Positions 7,222-14,599 of a stretch of 43,019 nt of DNA are shown one piece after another; within the stretch, counting starts at the first letter, position 1, and each line of letters opens with the position of its first letter. Position numbers and translations under genes: made by a program. The notes beneath the pieces were generated by a model. The model made no database searches. It had not been told where the DNA came from and worked only from the letters and a program-made list of their open reading frames with translations. Source of the stretch: Chryseobacterium sp. ISL-80 (GTDB lineage Bacteria; Bacillota; Bacilli; Bacillales; Cytobacillaceae); NCBI GenBank assembly GCA_018613055.1, contig JAGGQZ010000023.1:38842-81860 (forward strand), in the 5' to 3' direction.

Positions 7222-7460
7222 TTATCAACAAACAAAAGCTGTTATTTATAAGTACTCCACAGATTTATCCACATTATCCACAGAAATATCGTAAAATCCA
7301 GTCAGCTAAATAAATCCTTATATTAAAAGCTTTTAGGAAATTTATTAACATTATTCACATGTATGTGGGTAACTTATTTTGTACAATTAGTGAAAATACT
7401 TGTTTATTGAAGTAGTTGGGAGTAAATTAGAAGTATCAAAAGTTAGTGAAAGTATTCACA
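7222..7460. other. DnaA-box cluster in a gene-free region
   Basis: The 494-bp stretch 7068-7561 has no gene but holds several DnaA-box-like 9-mers. Two perfect TTATCCACA boxes abut head to tail at 7265-7273 and 7274-7282. A second abutting pair is TTATTAACA (7342-7350) and TTATTCACA (7351-7359). TTATCAACA lies at 7222-7230, TTACCCACA on the minus strand at 7364-7372, and GTATTCACA at 7452-7460. The flanks are AT-rich. B. subtilis has DnaA-box clusters outside oriC that help to limit initiation. No dnaA, dnaN or other origin genes are present, so a titration or regulatory site is more likely than an origin. Confidence 0.7.
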
Positions 7461-7511
7461 ATCCTATAGGATGTTCGTTATTTGCTAACCGGAGATATCC
7501 CCCTACCCTTA

Positions 7512-7552
7512 AAAGGAAAAAGCAGAATCAGAAAGATTCTGCTTTTTCCTTT
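7512..7552. terminator. Strong bidirectional terminator after yfhD
   Basis: An 18-bp perfect stem (7512-7529 with 7535-7552, 5-nt loop AGAAA) carries A/T runs on both sides. It lies just past the yfhD stop on the minus strand. Confidence 0.9.
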
Positions 7553-7561
7553 ATAAGAGGG

Positions 7562-7747
7562 TTATTTTCTTCTGCTTTTAGCACGCTGGTCCGCAGCTTT
7601 TGAGCGTGCCATTGCCTCAAGGTCATCGTGGTCAGCTAAATCGCGATCGAATTCTACATCAAGGCCGTCAGATTTCATGTTTTTTGGTACTTGTGGAAGT
7701 GATGCTTTATTACGATCGCGTGTTTTGTGTCCATGTGCTCTTCCCAT
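7562..7747 (-). CDS. yfhD: YfhD family protein
   Basis: A 61-residue, highly charged protein beginning MGRAHGHKTRDRNKASLPQV and ending in a basic ARSKAADQRAKSRRK tail. This matches the YfhD family of Bacillus, whose function is unknown. It is hydrophilic with no membrane segment or known catalytic motif. The ATG at 7747 follows AAAGGGG. It sits downstream of yfhE and yfhF in the same direction as in B. subtilis, but has its own terminator on each side, so it is probably a separate unit. Confidence 0.85.
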   Translation of the reverse strand: MGRAHGHKTRDRNKASLPQVPKNMKSDGLDVEFDRDLADHDDLEAMARSKAADQRAKSRRK

Positions 7748-7771
7748 TCGAAAAAACCCCTTTCAAAAATC

Positions 7772-7804
7772 AAAAGTACGGAAATGCATCGTTTCCGTAC
7801 TTTT
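7772..7804. terminator. Bidirectional terminator between yfhE and yfhD
   Basis: AAAAGTACGGAAA (7772-7784) and its exact complement (7792-7804) flank a 7-nt loop; a T-rich stretch follows on the minus strand. It ends the yfhF-yfhE transcript. Confidence 0.85.
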
Positions 7805-7833
7805 ATGTTCCTCCAAAAGGAGCACGTTAATGC

Positions 7834-7956
7834 CTAATATCTCTTTCCATTTGCATAGCCGCCTGCTCTGTCTGCTTTTTTGAATTCGCGGCTGTATGTA
7901 ACTTCCTGCATGCTTGATAAAGTACTCTTTGTCTTATCCCTTTTTTTCTTATCCAA
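7834..7956 (-). CDS. yfhE: YfhE family small protein
   Basis: A 40-residue minus-strand reading frame, beginning with Met (TTG) then DKKKRDKTKSTLSS and ending SREFKKADRAGGYANGKRY. The pattern KKKR..K..LSS.QEV.YSREFKKAD matches the YfhE family of Bacillus as I remember it, and it occupies the same place between yfhF and yfhD. The TTG start at 7956 is preceded by AAAGGGTGG with a 6-nt gap; no ATG is available in frame before Met-16. The Shine-Dalgarno segment lies in one arm of an inverted repeat (7966-8011). Function is unknown. The gene is short enough to be missed by ORF callers. Confidence 0.8.
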   Translation of the reverse strand: MDKKKRDKTKSTLSSMQEVTYSREFKKADRAGGYANGKRY

Positions 7957-7965
7957 TCCAATCCA

Positions 7966-8011
7966 CCCTTTCAATATGATGTACCTTACAAGTATTTCCT
8001 TGTTGAAAGGG
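7966..8011 (-). promoter_or_regulatory. Inverted repeat that could mask the yfhE ribosome binding site
   Basis: CCCTTTCAA (7966-7974) and TTGAAAGGG (8003-8011) are exact complements 28 nt apart in the yfhF-yfhE gap. In the minus-strand RNA the arm next to yfhE contains its GAAAGGG Shine-Dalgarno segment, so pairing would hide it. Confidence 0.45.
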
Positions 8012-8022
8012 ATTTAACAGCC

Positions 8023-8922
8023 TTATTTACCTAAAATTTCTCTGAGGGCTTTTTCTAGATCGGTATACTTGAAGTTAAAACCTGATGTTAAAAGCTTTGC
8101 TGGAACGACTTTCTGGCCTTCAAGTACAAGCATGCTCATATCCCCCATAGCGATTTTAAGGGCAAAGGAGGGAACCGGTAGCCAATGGGGGCGTCCCAAC
8201 ACTTTGGATAAAATCTGCCCAAACTGGTCCATTGTTACTGGTGAAGGAGCAACAAAATTCACTGGGCCGTCTAACCGGTCATTCTCGATCGCAAACATAA
8301 TTCCCCGGATGACATCATCTATATGGATCCATGAGAGCCATTGGTTGCCAGAACCTACTTTTCCGCCTGCAAACAATTTATAGGGAAGAATCATCTTGGG
8401 CAATGCGCCGCCTTTTTTATCAAGAATTACACCAAATCGGCAAAGCACTATCCGAGTGCCGGACTCATTTGCGTGGATTGCTTCAGCCTCCCAGCGCCGG
8501 ACCGTGTCAGCCAGGAAGTCATTAGCTGGATTCGCTTGTTCAGTGAACTCTTCGGTCAGTGATGTCCCGTAATAACCCACTGCACTCGCATTGATTAAGA
8601 CAGGTGGCTTATTTTCAAGTGCCTTGATGATCCTGTTCACTTCGGTGGTCGCCTTAATTCTGCTGTCAATGATCCTCTGTTTGTACTCATCTGTCCATCT
8701 GTCATTAATGGTCGCGCCAGCAAGATTCACAATCGCATCAGTGCCTTCAAGTTCATTCTCCGGCTGGTCAGCTGGATTGAGCCATTGGACATACCTTGGG
8801 TTATGGCTGTCTTGTTCATTACTTTTCCTGGTTAAAATGATTACCTCATGTCCATTGCGGACCAGTTCACTGCTTAAAGCACTGCCGACAAGCCCTGTTC
8901 CTCCGGTTATGGCTATTTTCAT
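8023..8922 (-). CDS. yfhF: TIGR01777-type NAD(P)-dependent epimerase/oxidoreductase YfhF
   Basis: A 299-residue extended-SDR protein. The Rossmann motif TGGTGLVGSAL is at the N-terminus, INASAVGYYG follows near residue 110, and SWIHIDDVIRGIMFAIEN precedes a C-terminal DUF1731-like domain with GRPHWLPVPSFALKI. This is the TIGR01777 family (B. subtilis YfhF, E. coli YfcH); the substrate is not known. The ATG at 8922 is preferred over the in-frame TTG at 8928 because AGGAGG lies 6 nt before it. It is divergent from recX and probably cotranscribed with yfhE. Confidence 0.88.
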   Translation of the reverse strand: MKIAITGGTGLVGSALSSELVRNGHEVIILTRKSNEQDSHNPRYVQWLNPADQPENELEGTDAIVNLAGATINDRWTDEYKQRIIDSRIKATTEVNRIIKALENKPPVLINASAVGYYGTSLTEEFTEQANPANDFLADTVRRWEAEAIHANESGTRIVLCRFGVILDKKGGALPKMILPYKLFAGGKVGSGNQWLSWIHIDDVIRGIMFAIENDRLDGPVNFVAPSPVTMDQFGQILSKVLGRPHWLPVPSFALKIAMGDMSMLVLEGQKVVPAKLLTSGFNFKYTDLEKALREILGK

Positions 8923-9022
8923 GGTCAACCTCCTAAGTTTCCTCTTATCTTTATAGTACTGCTTTTAAAATGATAAACCTCCTTTAAATGTGTTAAAGTT
9001 TCTTTAGAGAGGTGAAAATTAA

Positions 9023-9835
9023 ATGCCAGTCATTACAAAAATCTCCGTCCAAAAACACAATAAAGACCGATACAGCATTTTTACCGACAGCGGAAGGGGA
9101 GAAGAGTACGCTTTTAGTGTCGATGAAGATGTATTAATAAAATACAATTTGAAAAAGGGAATGGAACTGGATGACTTTGCGGTCACGGAAATGCTTTTCC
9201 AGGACGATATCCGGAAAGCCTATAATACGGCAATCAATTATCTTTCACACCGCATGCGCTCAGAGTCTGAGGTCCGTGAACATCTGAAGAAAAAAGAAAT
9301 CTCAGAATCCGTCATAAAAGAAGCCATCCATAAATTATATGAATTTAAATTCTTGAATGATGAGGAATTTGCCAACGCTTTTGTCCGGACACAACTAAAT
9401 ACGACGGATAAAGGCGCGGAAGTCATTAAGCTGGAGCTGAAGGAAAAAGGGATTGCTCCCGATTTGATCACGAAAGTGGTCGATGAAGTTTCCTTCGATG
9501 AACAGCTGGAAAAAGCAATCAAACTCAGTGAAAAATATGCTTTGAAGAACAAGAAAGATTCATCCAGGATCCTGAAGCAAAAAATTGAACAGATGCTTAG
9601 ACGCAAAGGGTATTCTTTTTCGATCATCCGTGCTGCTTTGGATGAGACGGAAATTGAAAAAGAAGACGAAGCTGAAATGGATGCGTTGCGGATACAAGGT
9701 GAAAAACTGCACAGCAAATACAGTAAGCTTCCGGATCGTGAATACAGGCAGAAGCTAAAGATGGCACTATACCGCAAAGGATTTCCCATGGATATGATCG
9801 ATGAGTTCATTTCGGAAAAAGAGAATGAGGAATAA
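9023..9835 (+). CDS. recX: Recombination regulator RecX
   Basis: A 270-residue RecX protein, which binds RecA filaments and modulates strand exchange. It is largely alpha-helical and built of repeated three-helix units; the segments SHRMRSESEVREHLKKKEI, YEFKFLNDEEFANAFVRTQL and RRKGYSFSIIRAALDE are typical. Its length matches long Bacillus RecX proteins (about 265). GAGAGGTGAAAATTAA precedes the ATG. As in B. subtilis (yfhG), it is divergent from yfhF. It has its own terminator at the 3' end. Confidence 0.93.
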   Translation: MPVITKISVQKHNKDRYSIFTDSGRGEEYAFSVDEDVLIKYNLKKGMELDDFAVTEMLFQDDIRKAYNTAINYLSHRMRSESEVREHLKKKEISESVIKEAIHKLYEFKFLNDEEFANAFVRTQLNTTDKGAEVIKLELKEKGIAPDLITKVVDEVSFDEQLEKAIKLSEKYALKNKKDSSRILKQKIEQMLRRKGYSFSIIRAALDETEIEKEDEAEMDALRIQGEKLHSKYSKLPDREYRQKLKMALYRKGFPMDMIDEFISEKENEE

Positions 9836-9864
9836 AAAAATCATGACACTTGTCATGATTTTTT
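9835..9864. terminator. Bidirectional terminator between recX and the SDR gene
   Basis: AAAAAATCATGACA (9835-9848) pairs with its exact complement (9851-9864) across a 2-nt centre. The stop codon of the minus-strand SDR gene (9853-9855) lies inside the stem, so the hairpin serves both convergent genes. Confidence 0.9.
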
Positions 9865-10530
9865 GGATTCTATAACAATTTCGGCCTTTTCAAGGTTGTC
9901 GATAATGATTCCGGCCACTTCAGCAGCAGAACGAAGCCTCGTCGGATCTGTAACATGTTCGCTTTCATCCCAGAAAGGAGTATTCATCCCGCCCATATAG
10001 GCAGCGACGAAACGGATGTCTGTTCCTTCGTACTCCTTCTGCAGGCTTTCGGTAAAGCCCCTGACGGCGAATTTGCTCGAACAATAGACAGCTTCATTCT
10101 TTTTTCCCCGAAGGCCGGCCGTAGAAACGATGTTCAGGACCAGGCCCTCCTGATTCTGTTCAAGGTAAGGAAGGATGGCCTTCGTCATATGGATGGTTCC
10201 AAAAACATTCGTCTGGAACATTTCTTCAATTTCTGTATCTGAAATGTCGGAGAACGGCCCGAAATATCCGAGGCCAGCGTTATTCACGAGCCCGTATAAT
10301 TCATGCTTTTTGCTGATTAACAATGCCTTTTCCTTGATATCCTCCACATTGCGAAGGTCAAGCGGGAGTGCGGTGGCACTTCCCCCAGATTGTTCTATCT
10401 GTTCTTTGACGGCGTTTAGTTTATCTTCTGTTCTTCCTGTTAAAATCAAATGGTAATCCTGTTTGGCCAGCAGCAGTGAGAGCTCTTTCCCAAGGCCGGT
10501 ACCCGCGCCAGTGACAATGATTGCTTTCAT
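9853..10530 (-). CDS. Short-chain dehydrogenase/reductase (SDR)
   Basis: A 225-residue classical SDR. It has the NAD(P)-binding motif TGAGTGLG at residues 7-14, the NNAG motif, a serine in NIVSTAG and the catalytic YCSSK (Y-x3-K). An Arg soon after the first strand (LTGRTEDKL) is consistent with NADP(H) preference. The start ATG at 10530 follows AAGGAGGCTATC. It is convergent with recX and divergent from yfhH. This gene is not part of the B. subtilis yfh order that I remember, so it may be an insertion. The substrate cannot be predicted. Confidence 0.85.
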   Translation of the reverse strand: MKAIIVTGAGTGLGKELSLLLAKQDYHLILTGRTEDKLNAVKEQIEQSGGSATALPLDLRNVEDIKEKALLISKKHELYGLVNNAGLGYFGPFSDISDTEIEEMFQTNVFGTIHMTKAILPYLEQNQEGLVLNIVSTAGLRGKKNEAVYCSSKFAVRGFTESLQKEYEGTDIRFVAAYMGGMNTPFWDESEHVTDPTRLRSAAEVAGIIIDNLEKAEIVIESKKS

Positions 10531-10619
10531 GATAGCCTCCTTAAAATAACATGCTATAATTTAGTTATATCTTAAATGCTTGAATGTTAAAAGCGAGAAC
10601 AATCCAGGAGTGAATGTAG

Positions 10620-10958
10620 ATGGGCAGAGAAAAACGTTACAGCGAAATGACCGAATACGAATTGAACCAGGAAATCGCCGGTCTCCGCGACAAAGCAAGA
10701 AAAGCAGAACAAATGGGAATGGCGAGTGAACTGGCCGTTTATGAGCGGAAGACTGCCATGGCTAAATCCTACATGCTGAACCCGGATGACTTCAAGCCAG
10801 GAGAAATCTATGGCATTGAAGGCGACCCGGGAGCCTACTTTAAAATCGATTATATGAATGGTGTTTTTGCCTGGGGTGCACGTCTTAACGGAGATGGTAA
10901 AGAAGAAGCACTGCCTATTTCCCTTTTAATAAAAACAGAGCAAAACCAGAATAATTAA
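10620..10958 (+). CDS. yfhH: YfhH family protein (DUF1811)
   Basis: A 112-residue cytosolic protein beginning MGREKRYSEMTEYELNQEI, with an N-terminal helical hairpin (about 1-50) and a C-terminal beta-rich part containing DDFKPGEIYGIEGDPGAYFK. It matches the YfhH/DUF1811 family, which has a known structure but no assigned function. AGGAG lies 9 nt before the ATG. The position downstream of recX agrees with B. subtilis. A hairpin overlaps the 3' end of the gene. Confidence 0.87.
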   Translation: MGREKRYSEMTEYELNQEIAGLRDKARKAEQMGMASELAVYERKTAMAKSYMLNPDDFKPGEIYGIEGDPGAYFKIDYMNGVFAWGARLNGDGKEEALPISLLIKTEQNQNN

Positions 10959-10975
10959 GCATCTGGTCTTGCTCT
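10937..10975 (+). terminator. Probable hairpin terminator of yfhH
   Basis: AGAGCAA-A-ACCAGA (10937-10950) pairs with TCTGGT-C-TTGCTCT (10962-10975). The stem includes the end of the coding region and the stop codon is in the loop. The T run after it is weak. Confidence 0.55.
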
Positions 10976-11019
10976 TGTGTTAAAGGATGGAACAGATCAA
11001 GCTGGCCAAAGGGTGATGC

Positions 11020-11202
11020 TTAGTGGTCCTTAATGACGGCTGAAGTGTCATCTTCACGGTGAGAGGAAGCATACATGCGCTCCTGAGGATGGGTATTGAT
11101 CGTGCCATCGGCTCTTCTTGAAGCGTATTCCGCTTTTGCCCGGGGCTCGCCCTCGAGCTTGTTGTTGTTCTGGTTCGGGAAATTGGTTACTTTATTTCGC
11201 AT
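11020..11202 (-). CDS. sspK: Small acid-soluble spore protein K
   Basis: A 60-residue minor SASP. The block [18 protein letters not shown] followed by [12 protein letters not shown] is the SspK signature. The start ATG at 11202 is chosen because GGAGGGCATT lies just before it; a longer upstream frame has no family similarity. SspK is made in the forespore under sigma-F/G control in B. subtilis and is a minor component of the spore core. Compared with the roughly 50-residue B. subtilis protein it has an acidic C-terminal extension ([13 protein letters not shown]). It is divergent from yfhJ. Confidence 0.87.
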   Translation of the reverse strand: MRNKVTNFPNQNNNKLEGEPRAKAEYASRRADGTINTHPQERMYASSHREDDTSAVIKDH

Positions 11203-11320
11203 AATGCCCTCCGTGACGGGTGAAATTACGTGTATGCCAGAAATGGATGCACGCAATCATAGTATTCGAGTAATGACACATAATCATAACTATATTAAAA
11301 ATTGGCAAAGGGTGATCAGG

Positions 11321-11575
11321 ATGCAGGAAACACACGAAGCGCTGGCCAGCCTGCTTCAGGAAAAAAACAACGGCATCACTTATGAACAGGCATTGAGATG
11401 GGTCGAGCTTTTATGGAGCGATTTTGAAGCCACCTATGCAAAAGCAGGACATAAATATATGGGCAGCGAAATGACAGAAAAAGTCGTCCGCCAGTGGATC
11501 GAGAATTACGGCAGCCAACTGCATGAATTCGTCGCCAGGAATCCTAAATATAAGCATTTATTGGAAGAGCAATAA
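11321..11575 (+). CDS. yfhJ: YfhJ family protein (WVELL domain)
   Basis: An 84-residue protein with the motif RWVELLWSDFEATYAKAG that defines the YfhJ/WVELL family, followed by VVRQWIENYG and NPKYKHLLEE. It is predicted to be all helical and cytosolic, with unknown function. The ATG at 11321 is chosen over an upstream extension because homologues begin here and AAAGGGTGATCAGG precedes it. It lies next to sspK as in B. subtilis and ends at a strong terminator. Confidence 0.85.
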   Translation: MQETHEALASLLQEKNNGITYEQALRWVELLWSDFEATYAKAGHKYMGSEMTEKVVRQWIENYGSQLHEFVARNPKYKHLLEEQ

Positions 11576-11591
11576 ACGAACCAAAGAGAAT

Positions 11592-11620
11592 CCCCGTTAT
11601 AACGGGGTTTTTCGTTTTCT
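11592..11620 (+). terminator. Terminator of yfhJ
   Basis: CCCCGTTATAACGGGG (11592-11607) is a perfect palindromic hairpin followed by TTTTTCGTTTT. Confidence 0.85.
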
Positions 11621-11661
11621 TAGGTATCTCGCTTTATATACAAGCGCATAAATCCACGCAA

Positions 11662-11687
11662 AAAACCGGGTGATATCACCCGGTTTT
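11662..11687. terminator. Terminator of yfhP
   Basis: A perfect 26-bp palindrome with centre GATATC and A/T ends; on the minus strand it directly follows the yfhP coding sequence and overlaps its stop codon. Confidence 0.8.
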
Positions 11688-12672
11688 ATCCTTCTCCTGG
11701 AATGAACTCCAGCTTTTTTCTTAGTTTTTCCTCGCTGTAAATCCAGCCTGTGTACGAGCTGAGGATTTCCAGCTCCTTGTTCAGGTTCACGACGGCGACA
11801 AATGGATAGTGTCCGTTGCTGCGGTAGCGCAAATCAATGAACCTGACTTCGTAATAATCGTCATATTCATCACATTCCCAGCGATAGACAGGTGAGAATG
11901 AAAGGAATGCGGAAAGATTCTTATCTTTTTTTGCTGCTTCAAGCACCGGAGTTTCGGGGACCGGTACACGGTTGAACTGGTCAAGGATCCGTACATGGCG
12001 TTTGTGTCCGCGGCCGACGAAGAATTGATGCTTGTTCATGACAGCTACACGCCAATGGTTGAAGCGCATTGTCGGAGCGATGATGATATCTGTTGCATCT
12101 GGAACGATTTTCTCAACAGCACACTTGATTCGATGCTTCACCACGAATCGATAAATATAGTAGAGCACAAGGATTCCATAAATCGTTAAGAATGTGTAAC
12201 CGGGGTGTGCTCCAAAAGCCCAGAGGAACAAGCCGACGACATGAAGTGCAAAAATAATCGGATCAAATGTATTGATGACCCCCAATGCGACCCATTTCGA
12301 CGAAAATGGCCTTAGTGCCTGTGTTCCATAAGCGTTGAAAATGTCGACAAAAACATGAAGGAATACAGCAATGAATGTCCAAATCCATAAGTGCAGCAAA
12401 TTTGCTTCCGGATGAAAAAAGTATATTGTCCCGGTAATGAGCAGCGGCCACAGGAGGACAGCTGGAATAGAGTGAGTGACTCCGCGATGGTTCCGTATAT
12501 AAACTGCATTATTTCTCAGTTTCAGTACGGTATCTATATCAGGGATTTGTGATCCGACGAGTGTAGCGATCAGTACGCTGCTGGCTGTGATGCTGCTTTC
12601 ACTGACAGCTGGATCAAGCGTCGCCAGCCCGCCTAGAGCGAACCCCATGACAACATGGGTACCAGTATCCAT
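11686..12672 (-). CDS. yfhP: Membrane-bound metal-dependent hydrolase family protein YfhP
   Basis: A 328-residue protein of the YdjM/DUF457 family. The N-terminal half (about 1-175) has four or more hydrophobic helices and the conserved polar motifs THVVMG, SQIPDIDT, HRGVTHS and LHVFVDIFNAYGT, probably metal-binding His/Asp residues at the membrane. The C-terminal half is soluble with aromatic-rich strands (VYRWECDEYDDYYEV). E. coli YdjM is an SOS gene, but B. subtilis YfhP has been described as a regulator of neighbouring genes, so the family name may mislead. AGGAGGCGGTTTCC precedes the ATG. It is divergent from the 12819 gene. Confidence 0.85.
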   Translation of the reverse strand: MDTGTHVVMGFALGGLATLDPAVSESSITASSVLIATLVGSQIPDIDTVLKLRNNAVYIRNHRGVTHSIPAVLLWPLLITGTIYFFHPEANLLHLWIWTFIAVFLHVFVDIFNAYGTQALRPFSSKWVALGVINTFDPIIFALHVVGLFLWAFGAHPGYTFLTIYGILVLYYIYRFVVKHRIKCAVEKIVPDATDIIIAPTMRFNHWRVAVMNKHQFFVGRGHKRHVRILDQFNRVPVPETPVLEAAKKDKNLSAFLSFSPVYRWECDEYDDYYEVRFIDLRYRSNGHYPFVAVVNLNKELEILSSYTGWIYSEEKLRKKLEFIPGEG

Positions 12673-12818
12673 GGAAACCGCCTCCTATTATTGGATAGTT
12701 GAAAAATGCCATATAAATGAACTGGCAGGTAAAAAGTCTTGTCACAATGCGAATAATCGTTTACTTTTAAAGGGCTGAACCAATAAGTCCCTTTACTAGT
12801 CATAAAGGAGCTGACGTA

Positions 12819-13115
12819 ATGATTCAGATGATCATTCAATATGAAGTGAAACAAAATCTGCTTGGCCAATATCGTGAGGCCATAAATCGAATTTCCGAGA
12901 TGCTTCCTGATTTCGAAGCGGATATGTTTTCATGCAGCCAGTCGGACCAGCGGAATATATTCATTGAATCATTCTTTGTACCGACTGAAGCCCATTACCA
13001 TGCAATGAAAAAAATGCGACTTTCCCGGGACCATTCTGTATTTGGAATGCTGGAGGATTATGTTCCGGGAGGATTAGAACGCATCGGTTTCATGGCGATT
13101 AAGCAGAAGCGTTAA
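12819..13115 (+). CDS. Hypothetical protein, possibly ABM/ferredoxin-like fold
   Basis: A 98-residue soluble protein I cannot name. It starts MIQMIIQYEVKQNLLGQYRE and ends GGLERIGFMAIKQKR. The order strand (MIIQYEV), helix (EAINRISEML), strand (FSCSQSD), strand (IFIESFFV), helix (HYHAMKKMRL) and final strand suggests a dimeric alpha/beta barrel like antibiotic-biosynthesis monooxygenase-type domains. This is inference from pattern, not similarity. AAAGGAGCTGACGTA precedes the ATG. It lies between yfhP and mutY, 48 bp before mutY, and is probably cotranscribed with it. Confidence 0.75.
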   Translation: MIQMIIQYEVKQNLLGQYREAINRISEMLPDFEADMFSCSQSDQRNIFIESFFVPTEAHYHAMKKMRLSRDHSVFGMLEDYVPGGLERIGFMAIKQKR

Positions 13116-13163
13116 TATTATATTCCCAAATTTCCGGAAAGTTTAACACCTGGAGGAACAAAA

Positions 13164-14270
13164 GTGGCAACTGACATCAAGAAATGTGTAGATAAAATGG
13201 ATAAAAAATCCTTTCAGGATGACTTGATAGGATGGTTTGTTAATGAGCAGCGAGAACTGCCATGGAGAAAGGATCAGGATCCTTATAAAGTGTGGGTATC
13301 TGAAATCATGCTCCAACAAACTAGAGTAGATACTGTCATCCCATATTTTAATCGATTTCTGGAAAAATTTCCAACCATAGAGGCGCTTGCTTCCGCTGAT
13401 GAAGAAAAGGTCCTAAAAGCCTGGGAAGGTCTCGGATATTATTCCCGTGTCCGCAACTTACAATCCGCAGTGAAGGAAGTCCACCAACATTACGGAGGCA
13501 AAGTGCCGGATTCACCGGAAGAGATAGCTTCTTTAAAAGGGGTTGGTCCATACACTGCAGGGGCCATCCTGAGCATAGCCTACGGGAAACCGGAACCAGC
13601 AGTTGACGGAAATGTGATGAGGGTTTTATCGAGAATATTGCTGATCTGGGATGACATTGCCAGACCTGCATCCCGTAAAATTTTCGAAACAGCTGTTAGG
13701 GAGATTATCTCCCATGAAAACCCATCGTATTTCAACCAGGCCTTGATGGAGCTGGGAGCCCTTATTTGTACGCCGACATCTCCTTCATGCCTTCTCTGCC
13801 CTGTCAGGGAACATTGTGAGGCATTCCATGAAGGAGTACAAACTGAGCTTCCAATAAAAACAAAAAAGAAGAAGCAGAAAAACATCCAGCTGGCAGCAGG
13901 GATCTTTAGTGATGAACGCGGAAGAATCCTTATACGGAAAAGACCGGAAACCGGCTTGCTGGCAAACCTGTGGGAGTTCCCGACCGTAGAATTAGACCTC
14001 GGTTTCCAAAGGCAGCGAGAGCAGCTGGCAGAACATTTCGAAGAGCTTTATGGTTTTTCTCCGAACATAAATGATTCCATAGGCGAAATCGACCATGTTT
14101 TCTCCCATCTGATTTGGAATCTCCATGTATTCAGCGGCAGCTTTGCTGCTGATATCCCGGAAACACCGCAGTTAAAACTGGTAACCGAACAGGAGATCCA
14201 GGAATATGCCTTCCCGGTTCCCTACCAAAAAATGCTGAAGCAGTATCTTGAAGTGAAAAAGGCTGACTAA
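13164..14270 (+). CDS. mutY: A/G-specific adenine glycosylase MutY
   Basis: A 368-residue DNA repair enzyme that removes adenine mispaired with 8-oxoguanine. The helix-hairpin-helix [13 protein letters not shown] lies around residues 124-135. The catalytic Glu is in SEIMLQQT (E47) and the catalytic Asp in AVDGNV (D148). The [4Fe-4S] cluster is held by Cys 202, 209, 212 and 218 (C-x6-C-x2-C-x5-C). The C-terminal MutT-like domain (about 235-365) contains [19 protein letters not shown] for 8-oxoG recognition. The GTG at 13164 is chosen because TGGAGGAACAAAA precedes it. It ends in a terminator whose stem includes the stop codon. In B. subtilis this is yfhQ. Confidence 0.95.
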   Translation: MATDIKKCVDKMDKKSFQDDLIGWFVNEQRELPWRKDQDPYKVWVSEIMLQQTRVDTVIPYFNRFLEKFPTIEALASADEEKVLKAWEGLGYYSRVRNLQSAVKEVHQHYGGKVPDSPEEIASLKGVGPYTAGAILSIAYGKPEPAVDGNVMRVLSRILLIWDDIARPASRKIFETAVREIISHENPSYFNQALMELGALICTPTSPSCLLCPVREHCEAFHEGVQTELPIKTKKKKQKNIQLAAGIFSDERGRILIRKRPETGLLANLWEFPTVELDLGFQRQREQLAEHFEELYGFSPNINDSIGEIDHVFSHLIWNLHVFSGSFAADIPETPQLKLVTEQEIQEYAFPVPYQKMLKQYLEVKKAD

Positions 14271-14297
14271 CCACTGATGTGGTTAGCAGCCTTTTTT
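14261..14297 (+). terminator. Terminator of mutY
   Basis: GGCTG-A-CTAACCAC (14261-14274) pairs with GTGGTTAG-CAGCC (14279-14291), followed by TTTTTT. Confidence 0.9.
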
Positions 14298-14360
14298 AAT
14301 GTTTATCGGGAATTATTGATCATGTAATGTGTGGATGACTACATGTGGTATTCGTAATCC

Positions 14361-14595
14361 AGCTTCAGCGCCTAGCCCCTCGAGACGCTTGGCTAGTGTG
14401 GCCTCCTAGAAACTCCGAAACTTCAACTCCGCCGGCAGAAGCAAAAAGCGCTTCTTTGTCGGAGTCTCCAGTTTCTACGTTTCTGGGCAGTCGGCTATAC
14501 ATTTCAATTTCAGTCCTGCCAATGAAGTCAAAGAACGACTTCACTGTCAGGCCCTCCAGCGCTTGTCGGGGCTGAACGAGGCGCTTACGCTTTTT
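14361..14595. repeat. Dispersed palindromic repeat, copy A
   Basis: About 235 bp filling the mutY-yfhS gap. The left end AGCTTCAGCGCCTAGCC and right end GGGGCTGA..GAGGCGCTTACGCTTTTT are shared with the copy at 23361-23535 and pair through AGCGCCT/AGGCGCT. A TGAAGTC-AAAGAAC-GACTTCA hairpin and CCCTCCAGCGCTTGTCGG are also shared. The interior differs: here it holds nested inverted repeats such as AGAAACT/AGTTTCT and AGAAGC/GCGCTTCT. Elements with these ends are common between genes in several Bacillaceae genomes, from memory. It reaches within 4 bp of the yfhS stop. No coding potential seen. Confidence 0.8.
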
Positions 14596-14599
14596 GTTC

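Noticed and set aside
7222-7460. Chromosomal or plasmid replication origin.
   Set aside because: No dnaA, dnaN, rep or DUE-like arrangement with origin genes is present; the neighbours are spore and yfh genes.
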